A stretch of 64,000 nucleotides of DNA from Mycosarcoma maydis (Eukaryota; Basidiomycota; Ustilaginomycetes; Ustilaginales): assembly GCF_000328475.2 (NCBI RefSeq), contig NC_026500.1, positions 62,001-126,000 on the forward strand. Direction: 5' to 3'. Positions 1 through 9,641 of the stretch are shown here, in pieces; position 1 is the first letter of the stretch; each line of letters begins with the position of its first letter. The translations under genes and the position numbers were made by a program. Below the pieces are notes generated by a model, which saw only the letters and a program-made list of their open reading frames with translations, searched no databases and was not told where the DNA came from.

Positions 1-44
1 CGAATTCGTGCTTCTCGATATCACCTGCACCGGTTGCCCATAGC

Positions 45-1034
45 ATGACGGAATCAAGCACAGGCTCGACATCAAGGATCGTTGTTGTGGGTGTTGGAGG
101 GGCTACATGTTCTGGCAAGACGACGTTGGCCAAGCATCTGATTCAGATCTTGAATCCATTGGCAGATGCCGCCGGCTGTAGCAGCGGTAGCCACCGAGGC
201 GGAATCACGGACGCTTTCATCCTGCATCAGGACGATTTTGCGCCGCCAGAAGCGACACTGCCGGTGAACGAGGAGTTTGGCGTCACTGACTGGGATCACC
301 CGCCAACAGCAGTGAGTAGATCTATGGGGATTAGAGACATGTACAGATGACGGTGAACAAAGTCAGCTGAACCTTGCCAGATTCAAGATGCACAGATCGA
401 CTACAAGCGAATGTATGGAACCATCAAGCACATCAAGTCTACAGGATCGTTCCCGCCCGAATTCACGTCGCATGACCATCTCAACTCGCAGCCAGACTGT
501 CCTATCTCTGAAACGGTCTCTAAGACGTGGAAGGACAAGTTTGGCTCTCTAACGTCATTAAACACTTTCTCAGCAGGAGACGTACGAATACTGCTTGCTG
601 ACGGATTCTTGCTCTACTACGATCCAGACGTGCGCTCGACCATGGATGTCAAGGTGTTTCTGCGCACACCACGGGCCATACTCCGACAGAGACGAGAAGA
701 GCGCTTCGGCTACGCAACCGCAGAGGGCACCGTGTGGAAGGACCCTGAAGGCTACTTTGACAACATTGTTTGGCCGGCGTACGAGCTGGCGCATAAGGGC
801 GTCTTCAGCAACCACGATGTGGAAAAGGGCGAGACACTATGCGCAGGTGCAGGAGAGAAGTCGATCGCTGGTGGACCTGTGGAAGGGCTGAAGGTGCTGG
901 ACACGGATCCCACACGATTTGAAGGAGCACAGCCAGGTCAAGACTCGAAGGACACGACGTTTTCGAAAGAAATGACTTGGTTGGTGGACCAGACGTGCGC
1001 TGCGATATGGGATTTCCTCACCACAAAGCTCTAA
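45..1034 (+). CDS. NRK1: Nicotinamide riboside kinase (two exons)
   Basis: Phosphorylates nicotinamide riboside to NMN in the salvage route to NAD+. Exons are 45-311 and 381-1034. The 69-base intron runs from GTGAGT to CAG in phase 0 and joins the frames cleanly, giving 306 residues. Residues 19-26 are a Walker A loop (GATCSGKT). It is followed by a LHQDDFAPP segment and a DWDHP motif typical of NRK1, where the Asp pair binds the riboside and metal. A later block (LADGFLLYY, then FLRTP and a WPAY segment) matches the lid and C-terminal half of the family. The chosen ATG puts the P-loop 18 residues in, as in relatives. An upstream exon cannot be excluded because only 44 bases precede it. Function is assigned from family motifs. 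Confidence 0.9.
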
Positions 1035-1921
1035 TCTTCCGTGTAGACTCGATGTACTGATCAGTTTCTCAAGTGGCGTCATCCGACCAGCCTTGTAGGC
1101 TTCGCTGCCGTAGGCTTCGCTGCCTTTGCGATCATGAGCGTAGAGAAAGCATCGCATGCATACAGGAAACAGCAATTCATCTTCTATCCATTAAAACGGT
1201 GTGATAGTGCGACATCGGGCCCGATGAAAATCGATCCAAACGTGAAAATGCACGCGCCTCTTCCAATTTTAGGAGTCCCTTTAGGCTTGCTGCCCGCCGA
1301 AAAGTCAGCAGAGTACGTGTCACCACGGCGGAAACACGCTGAAATCTACGCAAAGGCCACGCACGCCACTTGGGCGAATCGTGAATTTGCTTCGTGAAAC
1401 TCGTGAACACTGTCGCACCCGCGGCGCGGAGACACGAGAGCTAGCCAAGTTAGCCAGCTAAACCGTGCATGATGGAGTGTGAGGGAGAGAGTCGAAAGCG
1501 AAGAAGCGCTTAAGCGTTCGTGATTCGTGATGTGATTCGTGATTGATGATTTCACGATTCACGATTCACGATTCACGATTTCACGTTTGAAATGTGAAAT
1601 CACGATTGGTTTGTGTTAAATGAGAGTTTCGCGGTTCAGCATAGTGGTGAGTGGTGAGTGGTGAGTAGGACACTGTCTCTTGCGTTATGTATGTGGATCG
1701 ATCCGTGTCAATTTCGCGCTGAGCACCGTCCAGCTTTCGACATTGTTCATCGTCTTTGTCATCGTCATCACCGTCAAGTCAAGATCATCTACATCACCCT
1801 CCGTCTGATTTCTGCGCCACCGTCGGCTTCTCCACGCAGCATTTCGTATTGCTGATCCGTCGTCGATTCACGCTCGCCACTCCGCGACCCCCTTGATTTC
1901 AAGCACACAGAACAAGCCGAT
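1035..1921. repeat. Spacer with a heptamer array and a small inverted repeat
   Basis: No convincing gene is present. At 1520-1604 there are about eight near-copies of the 7-bp unit ATTCACG/CGTGAAT in both orientations, including four head-to-tail copies at 1555-1580. Within it GATTTCAC (1577-1584) and GTGAAATC (1594-1601) could pair as an 8-bp stem. The rest is NRK1 3' flank and the pyrimidine-rich leader of the Sar1 gene (about 1725-1920). Confidence 0.6.
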
Positions 1922-2807
1922 ATGTTCATCATCAACTGGTTCTGGGTAGGTATTCCTTCAATCACGTAGGCTCACCAAGCATTCTTCAACGGCGTTGTCT
2001 TACGGATGGACACTCTAAGCGGCAAAACGCTCATGGACTGCGTGATCTTCTCAACAAGCATGACCTCTCGAAAGCCTAAACTAACCAAGGCATTCTTCTC
2101 ATACCATTCACTCAACACGGCCTGCAGGACATTCTCGCCCAACTTGGGCTGGCGCACAAAAACGCCAAGATTCTGTTCCTCGGGCTCGACAATGCTGGTA
2201 AGACCGTACGTATCGTCTGAGCATCGTATGTTTTCCATACTGCTTCACGCTCACTAACATTGATCGGCTTGCCAACCTACTGGTCTCATTTGCCGCGACT
2301 CTGATACAATGACGCACCTTCCGGCTCGCTCCACAACAGACGCTTCTTCACATGCTCAAGAACGACCGCCTGGCTACATTGCAGCCCACGCTGCACCCAA
2401 CCTCGGAAGAGCTCGCCATTGGCCAAGTCAAGTTCACCACATACGATCTCGGTGGACACCAGCAAGCACGTCGACTTTGGAAGGACTACTTCCCCGAGGT
2501 GGACGGCATCGTATTCCTCGTTGACACGCAGGACCACGAGCGATTTGCCGAAGCACGTGCAGAGCTCGACGCTCTGCTTTCGATCGAGGAGCTCTCCAGT
2601 GTTCCCTTCTTGATCCTGGGCAACAAGATCGACGCTCCCGGTGCTGTGTCCGAAGAGGAGCTGCGTCAGGCTATCGGGCTCTACCAGACTACCGGGAAGG
2701 GTAAGGTGCCGCTTAAGGACATCCGTCCGATTGAAATCTTCATGTGCTCGGTCGTCATGCGACAGGGTTACGGAGAGGGCTTCCGATGGATCTCGCAGTA
2801 CATTTGA
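1922..2807 (+). CDS. SAR1: Small COPII GTPase Sar1 (three exons)
   Basis: Sar1 is the Arf-family GTPase that recruits Sec23/24 and Sec13/31 to the ER membrane to build COPII vesicles. Exons are 1922-1945 (only 8 codons, MFIINWFW, the start of the membrane-inserting amphipathic helix), 2128-2205 and 2340-2807. Donors are GTAGGT and GTACGT, both acceptors end in CAG, and all junctions are phase 0. The product is 189 residues, the usual family length. GTP-binding motifs are all present: GLDNAGKTT spanning the second junction, DLGGHQ (switch II, with the Sar1-type His), and GNKID. A C-terminal WISQYI end fits Sar1. The tiny first exon and 182-base first intron are easily missed by gene finders. 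Identification is near certain. Confidence 0.95.
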
Positions 2808-3428
2808 AGAATGCAGACACATGGTCAATCTTGTCGTCGCGCCGGCGACTCGAGAATCGCACATCGGCACCCCGCCCCGAGTCGACGGTTGCAGCTCTAG
2901 CTCGAACTCAGTTGTGCTTCTCTTTGACAGTTGGCAAGTCTACCACCGCCCTGCTCTCTCTCCTTCTCTCTCTCTTCACGTCATCCGTATCACGAATGCT
3001 TTACTTCCCAACATCTTTCATATTCGCTTGTACGCCACCTTGACGTCAACGTCGAGTTTCGAAATGCCAAATATCAACGTCTGCAATGCTACGTGTGCCA
3101 GTGTCAGTTTGCGTGTGACTGCGGACGATCGGTGTTGGTCGATGCACGTCTCACTTTACCTGTTGAGCGCCATGATATGCGACGCGAGAGAATCAGCGAG
3201 CAACGCTGCTCAGCAGAAGCTCTTGTACGGTCGAGATAAGTGAAAACAATGCCAAAGGAACCAAGGTATGTACACGCAAGATACAAAGAGAAGTACACAT
3301 TTTTGTGAGAGGGACTGAGAGCAGAATTGGGAATGCTTGTGGATGCAAAAGAGGCGGGCTGAACGGGGGTGTTCAGGGCGGTGTGCGGGGGTGGTGCGAG
3401 AGCGAGATGCTTATGGAGAGTGTCTGCT
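2808..3428. other. Spacer between convergent genes
   Basis: This 621-base stretch lies between the stop codons of the Sar1 and eIF4E genes. It should hold both 3' untranslated regions. I see a CT-rich tract at about 2951-2983 and no conserved coding signal. Confidence 0.5.
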
Positions 3429-4271
3429 TTAAACGATGGTCTTTTTGCCCTTCTTCTTCTCGCTCTCCTTGTGGCTCTGGAACTCGACATCGCTCGTCAG
3501 ACCGGCGCCGATCTTGGCATCGATCTCGTAGCCCAACACATTCACCTTGAACTGCTTGCCAATGTCGAGCAGCTTGGCTGCCAACTCGTCGGTGTCCTCG
3601 GCTTTTCTTGTCCAGATCGCGATGCGGTAAAAGTTAGCACGCGCAGACATGATAACACCCGTCACCAGCTCGTCCTCGGCACTGCTGCTGGGAGGAGCGG
3701 CGCCATTCGGAAACGGTGCCTCGAGCGTCTCACCGATGGCGGCGAGCATGGTGTAGAGCCACAATCGGTCGATCTGTGCGCGAGTCTTATCGCGTGGCAG
3801 TTGGATGCTCCATTTACCACCGTTGGTGTTGGCAGGGTCTTCCCAAGCAGGCTTGACACCTTGCTTGAAGAGGTAGTAGTTGGCCTTTTGTGGCAATTCC
3901 GAAGGTGGCACCACGTTGTTGTAAAGACCCCAGAACTCTTCCACACTGTCAAAGTCGACCACCTTGTTCATGTCGTCCCCCCAGCTCTCCTTGCTTCCAC
4001 GCGCAGATGCCATGCCCTTTTGGGAGGGGTTGTCAAACCACAACGTCCACGAGTTGTACAGCGGGTGCTTGACGTTGAAGTTGTTGGCGTCCTGGAAGAC
4101 GGTGCGATACTCGTTAGCATTGGCATCCGTATTTGATGGCGCGCTAGCACCGGAGGCGTCTTCCGAAGAGGTGGCTACAGCGTCACCATTGACGGTGTGG
4201 TGGACAGCCGAGTCCAGGGCAGCCTTGGCGGCATCTGCCGGTCGCTTTGGAAGGTCGGTAGTTGCCGACAT
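3429..4271 (-). CDS. CDC33: Translation initiation factor eIF4E (cap-binding)
   Basis: Binds the mRNA 5' cap and eIF4G to start translation. The single-exon product is 280 residues, counting from the first true ATG at 4271; the frame extends upstream only to a TTG. After a roughly 60-residue Ala/Ser-rich lead, the core shows the cap-stacking tryptophans W97 (in SKESWGDD) and W143 (PAWED, with the following Glu that contacts the guanine). It also has EFWGLYNN with W114, the eIF4G/4E-BP docking residue. A GGKW motif follows. The usual WLETLL-type helix reads LWLYTML, so a normally acidic position is Tyr. Proline- and serine-containing residues at about 186-199 form an extra loop. The C-terminus is Lys-rich. 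The identity is secure; whether it is the main or a second isoform is unknown. Confidence 0.9.
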   Translation of the reverse strand: MSATTDLPKRPADAAKAALDSAVHHTVNGDAVATSSEDASGASAPSNTDANANEYRTVFQDANNFNVKHPLYNSWTLWFDNPSQKGMASARGSKESWGDDMNKVVDFDSVEEFWGLYNNVVPPSELPQKANYYLFKQGVKPAWEDPANTNGGKWSIQLPRDKTRAQIDRLWLYTMLAAIGETLEAPFPNGAAPPSSSAEDELVTGVIMSARANFYRIAIWTRKAEDTDELAAKLLDIGKQFKVNVLGYEIDAKIGAGLTSDVEFQSHKESEKKKGKKTIV

Positions 4272-5170
4272 TGTGATTGGGTGTATAGATGTGCAAGAAC
4301 TTCTGGGTGGTTGGCTAACTCGATTCAACTAGCTGTCGAAACGGATGTCGTTGATTCGTGACGTAGAGATCAGCAGCTGATAACCAAAGATGCTCTGACC
4401 GAATGCCTTAAAGATGCTTTCAATGAGCAAGCGCTACCGAAGCCAGCAAGAACGAAAGAGAAGCGGTTAACAAAAAAATGGTCGCGCGAATCGAGCAGAG
4501 GTGGCCTGAGAAGCGCAAGAGTATGCGAAGATCCTCTCTGTGTGTGTCGACTGTGATTATGTTGATAGTAGATGCGTCGAGGACAATCGCTACAAAACAA
4601 AGATGCGCGATGAGAGGGAAAGAGATGGTGTCGGAAAGAGGAGCGAGAAGGAAAATGACGACGGCCACAAGGTTAAACGCCAAAATGGCCAGAAGAACCA
4701 TGAATCACGAATCACGAATGCACAAATGAGAGCTCGAAAATCAGCGGCAGCAGCTTCGGTGTCTCGGCTGAACAGCAATCTCGCGCGACTGAAATTACGA
4801 ATTCAACTCACCCACTCTAACTCTGCTTCGCTTTTCAAGCCAACCAGAAAAACTTCGCGCATTTGCGCCTCACGCGCCTAACAAATACAAAGCAGACCAG
4901 CCACATTCACGATTCACGAATCACAAATTACGCATCGAGCCTCGAGTTAATCGTGAATACAAACAGACATATCTTGGCTTTATTCAACTCTAATTGAAGC
5001 TAAAGCTCCACCGAGGATCGGGCATCCGATCTTTGACCTCCAAAGCCACACCACACTTCCCACCACACGCCATGACTTTGCAAATGTTTGCTAATGTTAG
5101 TTTGCCAGTCGAGATATTCGCAAGCGCCAAGACTAAGATTGCGCTCCGATTCGCGATTCGTGATTGGCAG
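4272..5170. repeat. Spacer with scattered heptamer units
   Basis: This holds the eIF4E promoter on its left and the TAF8 3' flank on its right. Copies of the heptamer occur at 4699-4722 and 4905-4930, and a single copy sits at about 5153-5165 just beside the TAF8 stop. An AT-richer part at 4450-4720 contains short frames on both strands with no gene-like composition. Confidence 0.5.
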
Positions 5171-7240
5171 TTACACTTTCCACTTCCGCATCCTCTTGAC
5201 TGAACGAGGATGATTACCACCTGCACCTGCTCCAGCCGACGACTTAGCTGAAGCACCACTCGCCGCCAACCCACCACTGGCGATGGTGCTGCCTGGCGCA
5301 TACCACACGTTCTTGTAGTTGACTGCACTTGGCACTCTGACGCCTAGCTGGTCGGCTGCTGCGCCGCCGTTGCTGTCTCCACCTCCCGTCAAAGCGCCTC
5401 CGTACACATCGCCGTGACCTGTAACCGTGGATTGCGACCGTGAACGGTATCCGCTCGCACCTGATCCGTGGCCCGTGTTGACGCTGGATCCAAAGTAATG
5501 TCCGTAGACTCCACCTGGTGTAGGCGGGTACGGCGTCATAGGCCCTCCTAGAGTAGCTGATACGGGTGTCAGCGGCGACATGAGCGGCTCGCCTCCCCAA
5601 CCCATCGACATGCCCATGCCCAATGGTGTGCCTGGTGCTCCACTTGCGCTCGCGACTGAACCGACAGGCGCGGCATTTGATGGTCTCCGACTGGTGATTG
5701 GCGTCGAAGGCTGCGTCTGCGTAGGTGAGTTGAACGCAGAAGCTGGCAAACTGATCTTGCGATTGAGTCGCAGCGTCAATCCGCTAGCACCGCTGCCACT
5801 TGCAGGTGTCTTGGGCACTGCAAAGCCTCCAGTCACTACCCCCGTCGCTACGGTTGTAGCGAATGAAGCAGATGTCGGAGTAGCAACCTGTGGCTCTGCT
5901 GCGGACGACGATGGTTCTGCGCTCGTCGCGGCCGTGCCGTTGGTCGTCGACGAAGCGGCGTACGCTGAGGCCGCAGCTCGGTCTGTGTTCTGAATCAACT
6001 TCCTTAGCGAGGCTTCGACCAACCTAGCATTGGCCAGCTTTCTGTTGACCAAGATTAGTGGATCTCTCTTCCCCTTGCTGGCTTCCTCGTCGTCGTCCCC
6101 AGTACCGCCCGGTAAGGTTCCATACGCATTGGTAGGGTACGCTGGCGTTTGCATCCACGCATGCCTCGGTGGCATCCCTGGCAAATGTCGAGGCACAACA
6201 TGGTCAGCGATCCGTCGCCAAGCGCGCTCGCCTGATGTGAGGGCGCGCAGATCCCTCGCCGAAGATGATGACGTCGAATTGCCCGGCTCGCTGCTGGTGA
6301 GTTGGCGCAGCTTGTCCTGACGACGTTGCTTCTTGGAGAGCACTCGTGCGATATCGTGTTTGCGCTTCATGACCCTAGCATGCACAGCTGCACGGCGGTT
6401 GCCATATTCGTAGTCCGAGTCGCTGCTGACAGACCATGCGTCCAGTTCGGAGCCATCGTCCGAGTCGGATGGTAAGAATGCATTGCTTCCCTGCACCCAG
6501 TCTTCGTTAGCAGATCCGAGCTCTGTTTGACGGTCCCTGAGCGATGATCTTTTCCTTGGTGTGTATGTCTGCGGTGCTGTTGCATGCTCCTTTGCCTTTG
6601 CTCTAGCGTAGCTCGTTTCGCTTGCACCGTCGACTAGCTGCTGGCGGTGAAAGTCATGCAACTCGCGGATCGGTTGGCCGTGGGTCTCCAATGCATATAT
6701 GAGGTCTCTTGCTGAGGGCTGGTCCCGAGAGGAGAGTTCTGCCGCGTGCGTAGCAGCTGAAAATACCGAAGTCACAAACTTTTTGGCGAGCTGACTAACC
6801 TCGTGCAGTGCTGAAGAAGTGGCCGCATCGAAACCTGCGCGTTTGGCTTGTACGGCTATGAGCTGGAAAAGTGCCTCATTTGCGCTCAGTTCATCTATAT
6901 GAGGTATTGAACCGGGTACGCGGCGAGAAGATGTGACCGAGGCGAGAGGCGCGCCGTAAGTGATGGATTTCTGCTTGCGTTTAGGTTTGTAAGGCTTCTC
7001 CTGTGCGCCTGTCGCAGCTGCAGATGTCGAGGCGTAGTCGAGAGATGTGACTGGATGCAAGTAGGGTCCTGCGTTTGTTTGCTGCTGCCGTGCTGCTTTC
7101 GAGGAAGAGGCAGCGTTGTCGCTCGATGACTCGACTTGAGCATCTGCTGCTGTACGAGCGCTCGCCTGTGAGCTACCATCGCCAAACAACTTGGCCGAGG
7201 ACGAAGTGATGGCCCAGCTGGGCACTCCTCCTGCCGACAT
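5171..7240 (-). CDS. TAF8: TFIID subunit TAF8 (histone-fold)
   Basis: TAF8 pairs with TAF10 through a histone fold and helps carry TAF2 into the general transcription factor TFIID. The product is 689 residues from the ATG at 7240; the frame upstream opens only with TTG. Residues about 120-195 form a bromodomain-associated histone fold (SANEALFQLIAVQAKRAGF, then LHEVSQLAKKF, then SARDLIYAL). Residues about 346-416 match the TAF8 C-terminal domain: a Pro-rich HLPGMPPRHAWMQTPAYPT segment, then a LVNRKLANARLVEASLRKL helix. The rest is Ser/Ala/Gly-rich. A basic KRKHDIARVLSKKQRR stretch could be a nuclear signal. TAF3 or Spt7 share the fold, but the second domain favours TAF8. A heptamer array lies about 90 bases before the start. 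Confidence 0.82.
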   Translation of the reverse strand: MSAGGVPSWAITSSSAKLFGDGSSQASARTAADAQVESSSDNAASSSKAARQQQTNAGPYLHPVTSLDYASTSAAATGAQEKPYKPKRKQKSITYGAPLASVTSSRRVPGSIPHIDELSANEALFQLIAVQAKRAGFDAATSSALHEVSQLAKKFVTSVFSAATHAAELSSRDQPSARDLIYALETHGQPIRELHDFHRQQLVDGASETSYARAKAKEHATAPQTYTPRKRSSLRDRQTELGSANEDWVQGSNAFLPSDSDDGSELDAWSVSSDSDYEYGNRRAAVHARVMKRKHDIARVLSKKQRRQDKLRQLTSSEPGNSTSSSSARDLRALTSGERAWRRIADHVVPRHLPGMPPRHAWMQTPAYPTNAYGTLPGGTGDDDEEASKGKRDPLILVNRKLANARLVEASLRKLIQNTDRAAASAYAASSTTNGTAATSAEPSSSAAEPQVATPTSASFATTVATGVVTGGFAVPKTPASGSGASGLTLRLNRKISLPASAFNSPTQTQPSTPITSRRPSNAAPVGSVASASGAPGTPLGMGMSMGWGGEPLMSPLTPVSATLGGPMTPYPPTPGGVYGHYFGSSVNTGHGSGASGYRSRSQSTVTGHGDVYGGALTGGGDSNGGAAADQLGVRVPSAVNYKNVWYAPGSTIASGGLAASGASAKSSAGAGAGGNHPRSVKRMRKWKV

Positions 7241-7795
7241 GACAGAAACGTAAAGAGGACGTTGCCACCTTGTGGCGAAAGAGGGGAAGCGGCCCGAAAC
7301 AGAGGGTTGGTGGTGGATGAGATGATGCAATCACGAATCACGAATCGTGAATCGTGAATCGTGAATCGTGAATCGTGAATCACGGTTGCTGTTCATTCCA
7401 GATCCAACTGCTTAGGGTTTAGAAGCGAATTAACATTGATCTGTTTTTTACACGTTGACACATGCACAAAATCACGTTTCGTGACTCACGACTGTCAAGC
7501 ACGAAGTGTGGCCTAATCACGAAAAAGTCTCGATAGCTGAATCGGGAATCGTGAGTATTATCCACGGTCTATGCTCTGTGGGTCACTCCGATCGTGAATC
7601 ATGAATCGTGAATTCTCCACCCTGCTGCTGCCAGACAGCGTAATACTCCCGACTCGTGACTCGCTCTTCATCACGTCATTCACGATTAGAAACGGCCATT
7701 CAGTCAGAACCACGGGTTTGGCTTCGTTCTGCCTTTCTTCGTCATTGACCGAATCACACGCCCTTGACCGTGGACCCTCTGTGTTACACCAGCGC
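7241..7795. repeat. Divergent promoter region with heptamer arrays
   Basis: This is the shared upstream region of TAF8 (left) and the phosphatase gene (right). A tight array of about seven heptamer units occupies 7329-7385, starting roughly 90 bases from the TAF8 ATG. Further units lie at 7545-7557 and 7590-7612. The second group contains an in-frame ATG (7601) upstream of the chosen phosphatase start. Confidence 0.65.
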
Positions 7796-8452
7796 ATGGG
7801 CGTCTTCAGCCTATTTCACCGTACCACACTCAGATTAAGCGTCATAGCTCGCCAGTCTTGCTCTTTTTCGCACACTCGGCCTTATTCAAAGGCTGCCACC
7901 AACAGTGAAGCGCAACAAGCGCGAAGCAATCGACTGAAAGAGCTACGACAAAAGTTTTCAAACCCACCACCGACAACAGACTCTGTTGCACAAATGTCGT
8001 TCCAGCCGTTGTACAGGTACATCGACCGCGATAGCCTCGCCGAGCAGGTGCGAAAGCACGGTGCCGATCCTTCACAACGCCAAGTAGCCATTGTCGATGT
8101 TCGAGACGACGACTTTGAAGGCGGAAATATTCTGAATGCGCAGAATCATCCATCATCGACTTTCGCGGACAATGTCGAAGATCTCGTCTATGGCCCGCTC
8201 AAGGATTACAAGCAAGTCATCTTTCACTGCCATCTTTCGCAACAGCGTGGACCGAAAGCCGCGGGCCAGTATGCAAAGGCGAGACAGGCGGCAATCGACT
8301 CGGGCAAGTTGCCCAAACCGGAAGAGACGCAGCAAGAACAGCAAGAGGTGCTTGTACTGCGAGGCGGCTTCAGCGAGTTTCAGGACAAGTACAAGGCGGA
8401 TTCAGCAGTGGTCGAAAAGTATGATGCATCCGCTTGGGAGTTGCGCAACTAA
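7796..8452 (+). CDS. Cdc25/rhodanese-like phosphatase (Ibp1/Ych1/Arr2 type)
   Basis: The predicted product is 218 residues with a single rhodanese/Cdc25 fold. The active-site loop FHCHLSQQRGP places the catalytic Cys at 145 and Arg at 151 (Cx5R), and the preceding strand reads VAIVDVRDDDFEGG. This loop with RGP is typical of the small fungal Cdc25-like phosphatases and arsenate reductases (Ych1/Ibp1/Acr2). Phosphatase versus arsenate reductase cannot be decided from sequence. The start at 7796 gives an Arg/Ser-rich, acid-poor N-terminus (MGVFSLFHRTTLRLSVIARQ) resembling a mitochondrial presequence. A second ATG at 7994 (MSFQPLYRYI) would yield a cytosolic core form. A third, upstream ATG (7601) lies in repeat sequence and is less likely. 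Confidence 0.78.
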   Translation: MGVFSLFHRTTLRLSVIARQSCSFSHTRPYSKAATNSEAQQARSNRLKELRQKFSNPPPTTDSVAQMSFQPLYRYIDRDSLAEQVRKHGADPSQRQVAIVDVRDDDFEGGNILNAQNHPSSTFADNVEDLVYGPLKDYKQVIFHCHLSQQRGPKAAGQYAKARQAAIDSGKLPKPEETQQEQQEVLVLRGGFSEFQDKYKADSAVVEKYDASAWELRN

Positions 8453-8591
8453 AGATTTGCTGTTCCGATTTCTTTCCAGGGTACAGCCAAAGTGGGCTGC
8501 TTTTGACTGCACGCCACATCACCACGCACAGATATAGACGAGTGTTGGATTTTGATCAAGTCAGCATTGATTGCGCAACCTGCTTGCAGAA

Positions 8592-9641
8592 TTACAGATT
8601 GCTAGCTCTCGATCTTGCTCTATCCGCCTCGCGCTGCCGTTGCGAGCGATTGAGAAATGCGCCCACGGCACCTTCCTCGAACAACTTTTCTAGACTTTGC
8701 AGTCCAAGCTCGAATTCGGTCTGCATTGCGCTCCGTAAGCCGCCTTTGAGCCTGAGATCGGCCTTGGCACCGTGTGTTTCTACCGGATCTCGTTCGGTCG
8801 CCGCCGACAGTGTGGGGTACATTGCGTTGAGCATGCTGGCTCTGTCGTTGAGCATGCACGTTTGCGGGTTGGCCGCTAGACGCGCAGCGATTTTCAACGA
8901 CTCTTGCACCACTCGAGAAAAGCCGGTTTGAGCTTGTACCTGGTCCGCCGCTTTTGCGTCTGACACGACAAAGTTGACCAATCCAATAGCGTGTGCTTCT
9001 GCAGCTCCGACAAGTCTTCCGGTCAGCGCAAGATCGGCCGCTCTGGACCCACCGATCAGCGCCGGTAGTCTCACTGTGCCTCCGTCAATCAGGGGCACAC
9101 CTCTTAGCCTGCACAAGATGCCGAATTGAGCATCCGCACTAGCGACTCTTAGATCAGCCCATAGTGCCAACTCGATGCCGCCGGCGACGGCGAATCCGTC
9201 GACCGCCGCAATCACGGGTTTGTTCATCACCAGGCGTGTCACTCCCATTGGCGCGACTGCATCCATATCGGGATCGAGCAAATTACTTGCGTCGAGCGTG
9301 TTCGCGTTGCTCTTGTTCGTGGCACGCTTGCTGACGTTGGAGTGGAGAATAGACTTGAGGTCAGCACCAGCACAAAACGTTGCATTGGCACCAGTGAGCA
9401 CTGCTACTCGGAGCTTGTCATCGTTGGCGAACCACACAAATGCAGAGTGTAGCGCAGAAGCGGTTTCCCTGTCGACAGCGTTCTTGACTGAAGGTCTATC
9501 GATCATGCACACCATTGCCAGAGCGTCGGCGTTGGATGCCGATAGTCGCGGTGAGTTCGCATCATCGTAGGCGTGCAGATCGACCACGTACACCTTCACT
9601 TTGCCGCCCGCTAGCGTCTGCGTTGGAGTGGGTAGCAGCAT
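8592..9641 (-). CDS. Crotonase-family enoyl-CoA hydratase/isomerase-like protein
   Basis: The product is 349 residues from the first ATG at 9641; the longer frame begins with TTG. Crotonase signatures are clear. The oxyanion-hole segment FCAGADL is at about 89-95 and AVAGGIELALWADLRVAS at about 151-168, including the Glu of GGIEL that matches one catalytic Glu. The second usual catalytic Glu (in QPEI of hydratase 1) is replaced by Cys in GILCRLRGVPLIDGG. An Asp sits in the IDGG motif, as in a subgroup of crotonases of uncertain reaction. The substrate is therefore unknown. There is no clear PTS1 (C-terminal SNL is near the SKL pattern but weak) and no strong mitochondrial presequence. It converges with the phosphatase gene 139 bases away. 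Confidence 0.85.
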   Translation of the reverse strand: MLLPTPTQTLAGGKVKVYVVDLHAYDDANSPRLSASNADALAMVCMIDRPSVKNAVDRETASALHSAFVWFANDDKLRVAVLTGANATFCAGADLKSILHSNVSKRATNKSNANTLDASNLLDPDMDAVAPMGVTRLVMNKPVIAAVDGFAVAGGIELALWADLRVASADAQFGILCRLRGVPLIDGGTVRLPALIGGSRAADLALTGRLVGAAEAHAIGLVNFVVSDAKAADQVQAQTGFSRVVQESLKIAARLAANPQTCMLNDRASMLNAMYPTLSAATERDPVETHGAKADLRLKGGLRSAMQTEFELGLQSLEKLFEEGAVGAFLNRSQRQREADRARSRASNL

